Shown: piece after piece, positions 1 through 8,085 of the stretch
Numbering within the stretch: position 1 is the stretch's first letter
Layout of the letters: the number at the start of each line of letters is the position of its first letter
Assembly: GCA_904420235.1 (NCBI GenBank)
Contig: CAJFUS010000164.1
Span: forward strand, 1-13,062
Reading direction: 5' to 3'
DNA from: Candidatus Neoanaerotignum tabaqchaliae
GTDB lineage: Bacteria; Bacillota; Clostridia; Lachnospirales; Anaerotignaceae
DNA length: 13,062 bases
Made by a program: the position numbers and the translations under genes
The notes under the pieces: model-generated
What the model was told of the DNA's origin: nothing
The model's database searches: none
The model's input: only the letters and a program-made list of their open reading frames with translations

Positions 1-45
1 GTACTTATAGATGAGCTTATTTCCCTTGCCTGCTGCGGCAAGTAA
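1..45 (+). CDS. C-terminal end of an unidentified upstream gene (partial)
   Basis: Frame 1 from the left edge is open for 14 codons (tail reads VLIDELISLACCGK) and stops at TAA 43-45. The stop touches the ribosome binding site of murI (TAAGGAGG), the arrangement usual for translationally coupled neighbours in this window (compare recJ/apt), which is the main reason for calling it coding. Too little is visible to name a family. It could also be a chance open frame, since 14 codons carry little statistical weight. Confidence 0.5.
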   Translation, partial: VLIDELISLACCGK

Positions 46-59
46 GGAGGAGGCTTAAA

Positions 60-860
60 ATGGATAACAGACCCATAGGTATTTTTGATTCCGGTGTAGG
101 CGGGCTTACTGTTACAAGCCGAGTTATAAACGAGCTTCCCTGCGAGAAAATTGTTTATTTTGGAGACACCGCAAGGGTGCCCTATGGAAGCAAGTCTAAA
201 AAAACCGTAACTAAATTCGCCATGCAGGACGTAAGGTTTCTTTTAAGCAAAAATGTTAAGGCTGTTGTTATAGCCTGCAACACTGTAAGCTCAAACAGTA
301 TTGAAGACCTTAAAAAAGAATTTGACATACCTATATTCGGTGTTGTTGAACCTGGCGCAAAACAAGCGGCCAATGTAACAAAAAACACGAATGTTGGCGT
401 TATAGCTACTGCGGGAACAATACGAAGCGGCGCCTATGAAAGAGCCATAAAACAGTTTAACTCTAATATAAGCGTATATTCAAAGGCCTGCCCTTTGTTT
501 GTGCCTTTAGCCGAAGAAGGCTGGTGGAATGACAAAATAACCTATCTTACGGCGCAAAAATATATATCCGGCTTAATTGATAAAAAAATAGACACCATTG
601 TTCTTGGCTGCACACACTATCCGCTTTTAAGAAAATGTATAGAGGAAACCGTAGGTCCGGACGTATCTCTTGTGGACCCAGCCTATGAAACGGCAGTGGC
701 ACTTAAAAAATACCTTTTCAAAAATAACATGCTTAGGGAAGGACAATGCGGAGGCCATGAGTTTTATGTAAGCGATATTACGGAAACATTTGAGAAAATA
801 TGCTTTGAGGCCCTTAAGCAAAAATATGACGCCAAACTTATAAACATAGAAGAATATTAA
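60..860 (+). CDS. murI: Glutamate racemase
   Basis: Cytoplasmic, cofactor-independent enzyme that interconverts L- and D-glutamate and so supplies D-Glu for peptidoglycan. The 266-residue length is normal for the family. Visible signatures are the N-terminal DSGVGG at residues 10-15, the first catalytic cysteine in ACNT (C73), and the second in GCTHYPLL (C184), with VVEPG at 95-99. Both catalytic cysteines and surrounding residues are intact, so it should be active. The ATG at 60 has a strong AAGGAGGAGG site at 44-53 that overlaps the stop of the preceding gene, suggesting coupling to it. Downstream it converges on lepB across a shared hairpin at 867-908. The call is secure. Confidence 0.97.
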   Translation: MDNRPIGIFDSGVGGLTVTSRVINELPCEKIVYFGDTARVPYGSKSKKTVTKFAMQDVRFLLSKNVKAVVIACNTVSSNSIEDLKKEFDIPIFGVVEPGAKQAANVTKNTNVGVIATAGTIRSGAYERAIKQFNSNISVYSKACPLFVPLAEEGWWNDKITYLTAQKYISGLIDKKIDTIVLGCTHYPLLRKCIEETVGPDVSLVDPAYETAVALKKYLFKNNMLREGQCGGHEFYVSDITETFEKICFEALKQKYDAKLINIEEY

Positions 861-866
861 TAATAA

Positions 867-908
867 AACCACCGTCTCATATAGCTTTATACTATATTGG
901 CGGTGGTT
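867..908. terminator. Two-part hairpin, likely bidirectional terminator between murI and lepB
   Basis: An outer stem AACCACCG (867-874) pairs with CGGTGGTT (901-908). Inside it ATATAG (879-884) pairs with CTATAT (892-897). On the + strand it is followed by CTTAATTAAAATATTTTT, on the - strand by TTATTATTAATATT. It lies 6 bases past the murI stop and at the far end of the rplS-lepB unit, so it can serve both convergent transcripts. The T-tracts are interrupted, so strength is uncertain. Confidence 0.65.
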
Positions 909-1039
909 CTTAATTAAAATATTTTTGAAAATCCGAAATTCTGCATATTTTTACTTACTGCATCGTTTTTTAGTTTAATAGGTAACATACGCATTTTTAA
1001 ATCATTCATAAGCAAACATTTTTTATATATCAAATAAGG

Positions 1040-1585
1040 CTATCTGCCAAAATGCCAAATCTTTAAAAAAGCTTTTCCTTCTATATTATTTTTTTCTATA
1101 ACGCCTATGGACTGCCAACGGCTGTCGGTGCTGTTGTTTCTATTGTCGCCCATAACAAAATAGCAGTTTTCCGGCACAGTATACGGATACTCCGTATCGC
1201 CGTAAAACTCAACCTCACTTTTTATATAGTCCTCCTCAAGTATCTCTCCATTAACCATAACGTCATAATTGCCGTTATCTTTGGGCACAAAATCTATAAC
1301 CTCACCCGGAAGACCTATTACTCTTTTAATTATTTTTTCCTCTTCAATGCTGCCATAATCACAAACTATTATATCCCCTCGCTCTGGGCTTGAAAAATGA
1401 TATGACAATTTGTTAATGGCTATTAAATCTCCATGATAATAAGTTGGCTCCATAGAAACGCCTTTTACAATAACCGTTCCAAAAATAAAAGACCTTATAA
1501 CAAAAATAGCGGCAACCATAATTAAAATGGCTATAACCCATTCTTTTAGTTCCTTATACCTTTTTTTCCTTCTAACCTCTGACAT
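1040..1585 (-). CDS. lepB: Signal peptidase I
   Basis: Membrane-anchored serine protease that removes signal peptides from exported preproteins. The 181 residues begin with a basic stretch (RRKKRYKELK), one transmembrane segment at about 17-36, then the catalytic domain outside the membrane. The Ser/Lys dyad is visible: S44 in GVSMEPT (box B) and K87 in IIKRVIGLPGE (box D). Box E is GDNRNNSTDSR at 146-156. The single membrane anchor and short length are typical of Gram-positive type I peptidases. The ATG has only a weak GGGG-like site (TTGGGGTTG on the - strand). It follows rplS, a common Firmicutes pairing, but a terminator-like hairpin lies between them. A TATAAT at 1614-1619 (- strand) could be a local -10, though no good -35 accompanies it. 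Confidence 0.95.
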   Translation of the reverse strand: MSEVRRKKRYKELKEWVIAILIMVAAIFVIRSFIFGTVIVKGVSMEPTYYHGDLIAINKLSYHFSSPERGDIIVCDYGSIEEEKIIKRVIGLPGEVIDFVPKDNGNYDVMVNGEILEEDYIKSEVEFYGDTEYPYTVPENCYFVMGDNRNNSTDSRWQSIGVIEKNNIEGKAFLKIWHFGR

Positions 1586-1618
1586 TAAATCAACCCCAAG
1601 GCGTAAATTTTTAATTAT

Positions 1619-1656
1619 AAAAACTCAGCCTGACAACAATAAGCTGCCAGGCCTGA
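1619..1656 (-). terminator. Terminator or attenuator between rplS and lepB
   Basis: Reading the - strand after rplS, TCAG CCTG A CA on one arm (1625-1635) pairs with TG C CAGG C CTGA on the other (1645-1656), with one mismatch and one bulge. Five T's follow on the transcript (+ strand AAAAA at 1619-1623). The imperfect stem suggests partial termination, so rplS would be made in excess over lepB. Confidence 0.6.
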
Positions 1657-1671
1657 AATACAATTTTTAAA

Positions 1672-2019
1672 TTATCTTAAAACCTCTTTAACTTTAGCGG
1701 CCTTTCCAACCCTGTCGCGGAGATAGTAAAGCTTAGCACGTCTTACAACGCCCTTTCTTACAAGCTCGATGCGGTCAATTCTTGGAGAGTGAAGAGGCCA
1801 TGTTCTTTCAACACCAACGCCGGAAGCGATTCTTCTTACTGTAAATGTCTCGCGGATTCCGCCGTTCTGCCTTTTAATTACAACGCCTTCAAACATCTGT
1901 AATCTTTCTTTTTCGCCCTCTACTACCTTTGCATAAACACGCACTGTGTCTCCAACATTAAAATCAGGTATGTTGTTTTTAAGCTGAGCTGCCTCAATGT
2001 TTTTGATAATCTCGTTCAT
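1672..2019 (-). CDS. rplS: 50S ribosomal protein L19
   Basis: Structural protein of the large ribosomal subunit, located at the interface with the small subunit. The 115 residues match the family length and show its conserved features: NIPDFNVGDTVRV near the N-terminus, EGVVIKRQNGG at about 44-54, FTVRRIASGVGVERTWPLHSPRI in the middle, and the basic RRAKLYYLRDR toward the end. The ATG has a good TAGGAGGAAT site. It has its own promoter (2102-2130) and a 75-base leader that looks like an autoregulatory L19 leader. Downstream a terminator-like hairpin separates it from lepB. The identification is secure. Confidence 0.98.
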   Translation of the reverse strand: MNEIIKNIEAAQLKNNIPDFNVGDTVRVYAKVVEGEKERLQMFEGVVIKRQNGGIRETFTVRRIASGVGVERTWPLHSPRIDRIELVRKGVVRRAKLYYLRDRVGKAAKVKEVLR

Positions 2020-2095
2020 TTTGTATTCCTCCTACTTACCACAAATGTTCTTGCCGTATCCATACAACGACAGCGGACCATTCTTATTGCAACAC
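2020..2095 (-). ncRNA. Structured 5' leader of rplS, L19-leader-like
   Basis: Between the predicted transcription start (about 2095) and the rplS ATG the RNA can fold. UGUUGC near the 5' end pairs with GCAA-(GA)-ACA near the 3' end as an outer closing stem. GUCGU pairs with ACGGC in a small inner hairpin, and a conserved-looking UCCGCUGU lies between. L19 leaders are known as predicted cis-regulatory RNAs upstream of rplS in Firmicutes, thought to respond to the ribosomal protein. The match here is from recalled features and hand folding, not from a covariance search. Confidence 0.55.
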
Positions 2096-2101
2096 CAAAG
2101 T

Positions 2102-2130
2102 ATTATATCACCGTTTTTAAGTAAAATCAA
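2102..2130 (-). promoter_or_regulatory. Promoter of rplS
   Basis: On the - strand TTGATT (2125-2130) is followed after exactly 17 bases by a perfect TATAAT (2102-2107), a near-consensus sigma-A promoter. It begins nine bases past the apt stop codon, so rplS-lepB has its own start even though it also lies downstream of the apt unit. Confidence 0.8.
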
Positions 2131-2138
2131 CAAAAAAA

Positions 2139-2651
2139 TTAGTATTTTACAATAGATTTAACATTATAATCCTTAAGCACATCTCTACCTTTAAGGTCCT
2201 TAAGCTCTATAAGAAACGTCATGGCACAAACCTCGGCTCCAACCTCCTCAACAAGCTCTGCCAAGGCTTTAGCCGTTCCGCCTGTTGCTATAAGGTCGTC
2301 AACCACAACAACTTTGTCGCCCGGTTTTAAAGCGTCCTTATGAATTTCTATAACCGCTGTGCCATACTCAAGGCTATATTCTTTAGACACTGTTTCAGCC
2401 GGAAGTTTTCCTTTTTTTCTAACCGGTATAAAGCCCTTGTTCATAATATAAGCCACAGGCATTCCAAATATAAATCCGCGGCTTTCAGGACCAAGTATAT
2501 AGTCAAACTCAATATCCTTAAGGCCCTCAACAATACGGTCAACAGCTTCTTTCATGGCCTCAGGATTTTTAAGCAGTGTTGTTATATCTCTAAAGATAAC
2601 GCCTTCCTGAGGAAAATCCTTAATATTTCTTATTTGCGCGGCCAAGTCCAT
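2139..2651 (-). CDS. apt: Adenine phosphoribosyltransferase
   Basis: Cytoplasmic purine-salvage enzyme that joins adenine to PRPP to give AMP and pyrophosphate. The 170-residue length is standard. The PRPP-binding motif VVVVDDLIATGGTA is at 114-127, the conserved GPESRGF at 54-60 and the RKKGKLP loop at 78-84. The start ATG has AAGGAGG seven bases upstream. That site is fused to the recJ stop (TAAGGAGG), so translation is likely coupled to recJ. In many Clostridia the gene after apt is a RelA/SpoT-type (p)ppGpp synthetase. Here the next gene is rplS under its own promoter. No convincing hairpin terminator follows apt, only an AT-rich weak inverted repeat (2121-2127 / 2144-2150). Confidence 0.97.
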   Translation of the reverse strand: MDLAAQIRNIKDFPQEGVIFRDITTLLKNPEAMKEAVDRIVEGLKDIEFDYILGPESRGFIFGMPVAYIMNKGFIPVRKKGKLPAETVSKEYSLEYGTAVIEIHKDALKPGDKVVVVDDLIATGGTAKALAELVEEVGAEVCAMTFLIELKDLKGRDVLKDYNVKSIVKY

Positions 2652-2663
2652 AATATAACCTCC

Positions 2664-4421
2664 TTAAAATCTAAAATCTTTAATATCAAGCTGGACGCTT
2701 TCCCTTCCGTTATAACGGTTTATATTTAATCCATAAACAATATCCATTTTAAAATCTTGCATATACCCGCCTAAAATATTCTCAATTAAAATATTTCTTT
2801 CATTTAAAATACGGCAGAATTTTTCATATCCGCTGAATGACACTCCCACAAAAGTTTTATAATTATGAGAAAGCGTAAATCGCAACATATTTTTATCCTT
2901 CCCCATAAGAGAAAGACGTTTAAGGCTAACATCTTTTGTGCCAAAAACCGGCGGCGGACAATCTTTTCCAAATGGCGATAGGCTCTCCAACTGCAAAGCC
3001 AACTCTATATCAATTTGGTCAAAACCAAGCTGCTTATCAATTCTTATAACGCTTGTCATGTCTTCAACAGTAAGGCAGCAGTTGTTATTAAGCATTTTTC
3101 TTAGAATATCAATATTTTCTTTTTTAAGGCTAAGCCCAGCAGCCATTGGGTGTCCGCCGAATTTCTCAAAAAGTTCCTGACACTTTAAAAGCTCATCAAA
3201 CATATTGTAGGCTTCTATGCTTCTTCCCGAGCCTTTAGCCAACTGTCCGCTGTCCGTAATAATAATTGTAGGCTTGTAAAAGGCCTCTTTAACCTTCCCA
3301 GCCACAATTCCAGCTATGCTCTCGTGTATTTGACTGTTATAAATAACAAGCACCTTGTCGTTTTTAAGGTCTGTTAAGTTTACAGCCTCAATGGCTTCCT
3401 CAACGGCTTTAGAGGTCATATCCTTGCGTTCAGCGTTTAGCCTAACAAGCTCCGCCGCAAGACTGTAAGCCTCTTCTTCATTATCTGTTGAGAACAGCTT
3501 AACTGCCGTCTCTGCGCTTTCAAGGCGTCCCGTAGCATTAACGCATGGCCCGATAACAAATCCGGCGTGGTATTCATTAATCTCTTTTCCCTCAAGACCT
3601 GTAAGCTTTATAAGGGCCTTCATACCTTTATTTTCTATTTTTGAAACAAGCTTTAAACCGTTTTTAACTATTATTCTGTTTTCGTCAAGAAGCGATACTA
3701 TATCGCATACGGTAGCAATAGCGGCAAAAGCCATAAACTCATCGTCATAAACAAAGCTTCGATTCATGCTTTTAAAAAGGGCTTCAGCAAACTTATAAGA
3801 CATTCCGGCGGCGCATAAAAATTTAAACGGGTACTGGCATTTAGATTGCTTAGCGTCTATAACTGCCTCCGACGACGGTACTATATCAAACTTCTCACCA
3901 TTAGGCCCTTTTTCATATTTCGGCTCATGGTGGTCTATTATAACCGACACTATTCCAAGCCTTGCAGCCTCGCCTATCTCGTCTATGGCGGCTATGCCAT
4001 TGTCACAGGTAAGTATAACCTTAACGCCCAGTTCATGCAAATGGCGCACCGCCTCTATATTCATTCCATAGCCTTCCCTCTGCCGGTGAGGGAGATAAAA
4101 AATAACGTCGGCCCCAAGATATTTAAGAGCTTTATAAAGTATTGTTGTGCTCATAACGCCGTCAACGTCGTAATCTCCATAGACGGCTATTTTAAGCCTA
4201 TTCGTTACAGCCTTTTTTATTATGTCAATGGCTTTTTCAGAATCTTTAAACAACTCAAAATCATAAAGTCCATCCCTTGGCGATAACAAAAACTTCATGG
4301 CGGCTTTATAAGTTCCTATTCCTCTGTTTGCAAGAATACAGGCTACCGGCTCTTTTATGTTAAGAACCGACGCCATTTTAACAGTGTCGGCCTTATTTCT
4401 TTTAAGTTTCCATACGCTCAT
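2664..4421 (-). CDS. recJ: Single-stranded-DNA-specific exonuclease RecJ
   Basis: 5'-to-3' exonuclease on single-stranded DNA, acting in recombination and repair in the cytoplasm. The DHH-superfamily motifs are all present: DYDVDG at 83-88 (motif I), CDNG at 139-142 (II), IDHHEP at 162-167 (III) and ATVCD at 236-240 (IV). The DHHA1 domain follows with GSGRSI at 397-402 and FGGHPMAAG at 421-429, then a C-terminal OB-like domain from about 455. The length of 585 is at the short end of the RecJ range. The ATG has a GGAGG site in the 38-base gap after secF. Position between secF and apt is the order known from other Clostridia. No lesions are seen. Confidence 0.96.
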   Translation of the reverse strand: MSVWKLKRNKADTVKMASVLNIKEPVACILANRGIGTYKAAMKFLLSPRDGLYDFELFKDSEKAIDIIKKAVTNRLKIAVYGDYDVDGVMSTTILYKALKYLGADVIFYLPHRQREGYGMNIEAVRHLHELGVKVILTCDNGIAAIDEIGEAARLGIVSVIIDHHEPKYEKGPNGEKFDIVPSSEAVIDAKQSKCQYPFKFLCAAGMSYKFAEALFKSMNRSFVYDDEFMAFAAIATVCDIVSLLDENRIIVKNGLKLVSKIENKGMKALIKLTGLEGKEINEYHAGFVIGPCVNATGRLESAETAVKLFSTDNEEEAYSLAAELVRLNAERKDMTSKAVEEAIEAVNLTDLKNDKVLVIYNSQIHESIAGIVAGKVKEAFYKPTIIITDSGQLAKGSGRSIEAYNMFDELLKCQELFEKFGGHPMAAGLSLKKENIDILRKMLNNNCCLTVEDMTSVIRIDKQLGFDQIDIELALQLESLSPFGKDCPPPVFGTKDVSLKRLSLMGKDKNMLRFTLSHNYKTFVGVSFSGYEKFCRILNERNILIENILGGYMQDFKMDIVYGLNINRYNGRESVQLDIKDFRF

Positions 4422-4459
4422 TTAATATCCTCCGCCGCAGAAACCTAATTTTTTACCAA

Positions 4460-5347
4460 CTACTCTTTTCTTCCTTTAGCGCCTAAAAACGCATACCACA
4501 AGGAACCCGAAAGGCATACTGACGAATAAGCGCCGCTTATTATGCCAACCATCATAGGCAAAGCAAATTCTCTAACAGAATCAACTCCAAACACAAATAC
4601 AGCGCCTATGGCAAAAAGAGTTGTAAGCGATGTATACACAGACCTTCGCATTGTTTGAAAAATACTTGTGTCAATTATTTTTTGAGTGCTGTCCCTGTCC
4701 ATTTTTCTGCTGTTTTCCCTTATGCGGTCAAATATTACTATGGTGGCGTTTATAGAATATCCAAGCACTGTAAGCAGCGCCGCTATAAACGAGTTATTTA
4801 CCGGTATTCTGAACACAGCGTAAAAGGCAAGCATTATGAACACATCATGCAAAAGGGCCAGTATAGCGCTTACGCCCATTTTAAAATTGTTGAACCTTAT
4901 AGTTATATAAACAAGCATACAAATGCAGGCCACAAATACGGCAAGAACTGCTGTTTTTTGCATTTCTCCGCTTATAGTGCCGCTTATATCCTGAACGCTA
5001 AGTATATCATCATCACTTAAAGAAAAACTGCTTTTAAGCCCATTAACAACATCTGTTCGCGTTTGACTGTCTATGGACTGCATTTTTATTGTAAAGCCAT
5101 TTGTTCCAACAAGCTTTTGTACCTGAGGAGTTCTCTGCCCTGTTATATCTGTTATAACCTTGGCTATTTCATCACTGCTCGGCTCATTTTCAAAGTTTAC
5201 GGTTATCTCTGTTCCGCCTGTAAACTCAATATCAAAATTAAATATCCCTTTGCCTCCGGCCGCATTTATAATCATAGCAACAAGGCCGCATATAATAAGA
5301 ACGGCGGAAACGGCAAAAAATTTAAATCTGTTTTTAACTATGCTCAT
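4460..5347 (-). CDS. secF: Protein translocase subunit SecF
   Basis: RND-like membrane protein that with SecD uses the proton gradient to help pull proteins through SecYEG at the outer face of the membrane. The 295 residues have one N-terminal membrane segment (about 10-28), an extracytoplasmic domain carrying the family motif in the form EFTGGTE (41-47), then five C-terminal membrane segments from about 131 on. ALLHDV is at 164-169, and the second conserved block LTVLGYSINATIVIFDRIRE is at 192-211. Its ATG overlaps the secD stop as ATGA, and its GGGAGG site lies inside the secD 3' end, so the two should be made in a fixed ratio. The canonical motif begins with D (DFTGG). Here E precedes FTGG, a conservative change. 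Confidence 0.96.
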   Translation of the reverse strand: MSIVKNRFKFFAVSAVLIICGLVAMIINAAGGKGIFNFDIEFTGGTEITVNFENEPSSDEIAKVITDITGQRTPQVQKLVGTNGFTIKMQSIDSQTRTDVVNGLKSSFSLSDDDILSVQDISGTISGEMQKTAVLAVFVACICMLVYITIRFNNFKMGVSAILALLHDVFIMLAFYAVFRIPVNNSFIAALLTVLGYSINATIVIFDRIRENSRKMDRDSTQKIIDTSIFQTMRRSVYTSLTTLFAIGAVFVFGVDSVREFALPMMVGIISGAYSSVCLSGSLWYAFLGAKGRKE

Positions 5348-6636
5348 TTTTCGTTTCCTCCCTTGTTACTATTTTTATTTTCAACAACAGTTAACTTAGG
5401 TTTTACGGCGAAAAGCCGAGGATTATTTATTCCAAGGCCGATTATTCCCATAATTATGAACCTTGTTATAACAATTGCCGTAAACATGGAAAGTATAATT
5501 CCCATCATAAGCGTAATGGCAAAGCCTTTTATTGTTCCGGTTCCCATAAAGTAAAGCACAAAGGCCGCTATAAGCGTTGTAATATTTCCGTCCAATATAG
5601 CCGGAAATGCTCTTGAAAAGCTGTTTCTTACAGCCGAGCGCATTGTCTTTCCCATGGCTATCTCTTCCTTAAGCCTTTCAAATATTATTACATTGGCGTC
5701 AACAGCCATTCCAACTGAGAGTATAACTCCGGCTATTCCCGGCAATGTAAGCGTTACGTTAAATCCGCTTAAGAAAATAACCTCAAGGCCCATATATATG
5801 CAAAGAGCCCAGTCGGCGGCAAATCCGCCAAGACGATAGAAAATAAGCATAAACAAAAGCACAAGGCCAACGCCTACAAAAGCCGCCATAAGGCTGGTGC
5901 TTATGGCATTTGAGCCAAGGCGGGCGCCTATGTTGTTCATTTCTATAACCTCAAGACCAAATGGCATAGAGCCTTCTTGTATAAGGTCTGCCAGCTCTTG
6001 AGCCGACTCTCCTGTAAAGTTTCCGGTTATCATAGCCTCACCATTTTCAATGGCTGAGTTTACAATGGGAGCACTTATAATCTCATCGTCCATAACTATA
6101 AGTATGGACTTACCCACATTATTTCTTGTGGCCTCGGCAAAAGCCGCCGTGCCCTCCTCATTAAACTTTATAGCCACGTAAGGAGACGAAGCGGAGTCCA
6201 TGCTTACAGCGCCTACCTCCATATGGGCCTCCTCAATCATGTCACCTGTAACAAGAATATTTCCTTCTTCATCAACAAAAGACAGCTGCGCCGTTTTGCC
6301 AAGCTCCTCTATGGCGCTTTCTGCGTCTTCAACCCCAGGAATTTCAACTCTTATTCTGTTGCTGCCTTGTCTGGCAACTTCCGCCTCGGTCCAATTTCTT
6401 CTGTCAAGACGCGACTGTATAAGGCCTATTGCCGCCCTCATGTCATCGTCTGTAACGTCCTCTTTGTCGGCTTGATATACAATTGACACTCCGCCGTTCA
6501 AATCTAAGCCCCTTTTGATACTTTTAAGGCCAAAAGCGTGACTGTCGCCTATACCAAAAAGAGCTATAAGATTAAGGACTATGGCAACAACGGCAAGAAC
6601 AATCAAAACAGCAATGCTTTTACCCCTTGTTTTCAT
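5344..6636 (-). CDS. secD: Protein translocase subunit SecD
   Basis: Partner of SecF in the Sec export motor. The 430 residues show an N-terminal membrane segment (8-28), the hallmark RGLDLNGGV at 42-50, an extracytoplasmic P1-type domain of about 190 residues, GARLGSNAI at 237-245, and five further membrane segments with GMAVDANVIIFERLKEE at 309-325. The lysine-rich hydrophilic tail (411-430) is cytoplasmic. Only three bases separate it from the scfB stop, and its GGAGG site lies inside the last codons of scfB, which ties it to the SCIFF maturase. It overlaps secF by four bases. SecD and SecF are separate proteins here, unlike the fused SecDF of Bacillus. Confidence 0.96.
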   Translation of the reverse strand: MKTRGKSIAVLIVLAVVAIVLNLIALFGIGDSHAFGLKSIKRGLDLNGGVSIVYQADKEDVTDDDMRAAIGLIQSRLDRRNWTEAEVARQGSNRIRVEIPGVEDAESAIEELGKTAQLSFVDEEGNILVTGDMIEEAHMEVGAVSMDSASSPYVAIKFNEEGTAAFAEATRNNVGKSILIVMDDEIISAPIVNSAIENGEAMITGNFTGESAQELADLIQEGSMPFGLEVIEMNNIGARLGSNAISTSLMAAFVGVGLVLLFMLIFYRLGGFAADWALCIYMGLEVIFLSGFNVTLTLPGIAGVILSVGMAVDANVIIFERLKEEIAMGKTMRSAVRNSFSRAFPAILDGNITTLIAAFVLYFMGTGTIKGFAITLMMGIILSMFTAIVITRFIIMGIIGLGINNPRLFAVKPKLTVVENKNSNKGGNEK

Positions 6637-6639
6637 CAG

Positions 6640-8007
6640 TTAATCAGCCTCCTGAAATTCTTTCGCCTTAATCATTATGGCGCATTCCACCCTTTTTCTT
6701 TGAAGCTCGCAGCCAATTTTATATGGCTTTAATATATCGCCTTCAAGCTGATAGGCATTGGCAGCACAGCCTCCGCTGCAATAGAATCTGGCCCAACACT
6801 TTCCGCATTCCTCTTTAGCGTATACGTTGCATTTTGAAAACTTATCCCTAAGCTCAAAATTTTTAAGTCCATCAAACACACTGCCCATTTCAAAGCCTTC
6901 AAGGCCAACAAACTGGTGGCATGGATATAGTTTACCTTCCGGCGTAACCGAAAGATACTCCGTTCCGGAACCGCAGCCCACAAGTCTTTTAACAACACAT
7001 GGTCCGCCCTTAAGGTCTATGTTAAAGTGGAAGAAATTAAAATCCTCTTTTCCTCCCTTTTTATGCCTTTCGTAAAGCTCGGCCGCCAATTTTTCATACT
7101 CTTTGCACACCGCCGGTATATCTTCCTCGCGTATGGCGTAATCCGTATCGTCGCTTCCAACAACCGGCTCAACAGAAATCTGTTTAAAGCCCAAATCGGC
7201 CATATGAAGCACGTCCTTTGAAAAATCAAGGTTATGCCTTGTGAATGTTCCTCTTATATAATAATCCGTTTGATTTCTGCTTTCCGCAAGTTTTTGGAAT
7301 TTAGGCACTATAAGGTCATAGCTTCCCTGTCCGCCGGCCCTAGGACGCATCATATCGTTAATTTCTTTTCTTCCGTCAAGACTTATAACAACATTGTGCA
7401 TATTTTTGTTTATATATTCAAGAATGTCGTCATTAAGCAAAACTCCGTTTGTTGTTATTGTGAACCTGAAATTTTTGTCATAAATCTTTTCTTGCTGACG
7501 TCCGTACTCAACAATGTCTTTAACAACGTCAAAGTTCATTAAAGGTTCTCCGCCGAAAAAGTCAACCTCAAGGTTTCTTCTTTTGCCGGAGTTTTTAATA
7601 AGAAAATCTATTGCGGCCCTGCCCACCTCTGAACTCATAAGAGCTCTATGTCCATGATATTCGCCTTCCTCGGCAAAACAGTATTTGCATTTAAGGTTGC
7701 AGTCATGGGCTATATGTAGGCAAAGGGCTTTTACAACCGGCTCTCTTGCGTCTATAAAATCAAGCACATTCTCATAAATATCCTTTGAGTAAAGCATATC
7801 TTCGGCTCTAAGAGAATCAAGCTCGTCCATTGTCTCGTCAAGCTCCTTAGGCTGATATTTTCCGTCAAAAGCTTTATGTATATCATCTCTGTTTCCGCTC
7901 TCATAGGCGTCAACAATATCGTACATTATATCATCGGCTACATGCACGGCGCCGCTGAAAACGTCAATAACAACATTAACGCCATTCATGCTGAACTTAT
8001 GAATCAT
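6640..8007 (-). CDS. scfB: Radical SAM/SPASM SCIFF maturase
   Basis: Enzyme that forms Cys-to-Thr thioether crosslinks in the SCIFF peptide, as shown for homologues such as CteB. From the chosen start it has 455 residues: an N-terminal peptide-recognition (RRE-like) part, the radical SAM cluster motif CNLKCKYC with C103, C107 and C110, GGEP at 152-155, and a SPASM domain with C337, C345, C363, C393, C401, C404, C410, C414 and C433 for auxiliary iron-sulfur clusters, including the CxxCx5Cx3C block. I chose the ATG at 8007 because GGAGAGGAA stands about nine bases upstream and the protein then begins MIHKFSMNG as homologues do. An ATG ten codons earlier (8035-8037) has no such site. It is separated from scfA by a strong hairpin. 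Confidence 0.95.
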   Translation of the reverse strand: MIHKFSMNGVNVVIDVFSGAVHVADDIMYDIVDAYESGNRDDIHKAFDGKYQPKELDETMDELDSLRAEDMLYSKDIYENVLDFIDAREPVVKALCLHIAHDCNLKCKYCFAEEGEYHGHRALMSSEVGRAAIDFLIKNSGKRRNLEVDFFGGEPLMNFDVVKDIVEYGRQQEKIYDKNFRFTITTNGVLLNDDILEYINKNMHNVVISLDGRKEINDMMRPRAGGQGSYDLIVPKFQKLAESRNQTDYYIRGTFTRHNLDFSKDVLHMADLGFKQISVEPVVGSDDTDYAIREEDIPAVCKEYEKLAAELYERHKKGGKEDFNFFHFNIDLKGGPCVVKRLVGCGSGTEYLSVTPEGKLYPCHQFVGLEGFEMGSVFDGLKNFELRDKFSKCNVYAKEECGKCWARFYCSGGCAANAYQLEGDILKPYKIGCELQRKRVECAIMIKAKEFQEAD

Positions 8008-8085
8008 CTGTTTGCTTCCTCTCCAAAAATATATCATTAAAACTGATGTTGGTTATGTAAAAATGCAGATTTTTAAAAATCAAAA

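Noticed and set aside
2121..2150. GTAAAAT/ATTTTAC inverted repeat at the end of apt as a terminator
   Set aside because: The stem is almost all A-T with a 16-base loop and overlaps the rplS -35. It is too weak to call.
2340..7542. Many + strand open frames opposite apt, recJ, secF, secD and scfB
   Set aside because: They lie antisense to confident genes, have no recognisable domains and no good ribosome binding sites. They are reading-frame shadows.
8008..8037. Longer scfB start at 8037 adding ten residues
   Set aside because: No ribosome binding site precedes it, while GGAGAGGAA precedes the ATG at 8007 and homologues begin M-x-HKF.
8068..8081. 14-bp palindrome GATTTTTAAAAATC between scfA and scfB
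   Set aside because: It is mostly the T-tract of the adjacent hairpin read against an A-run, so its symmetry is low in information.
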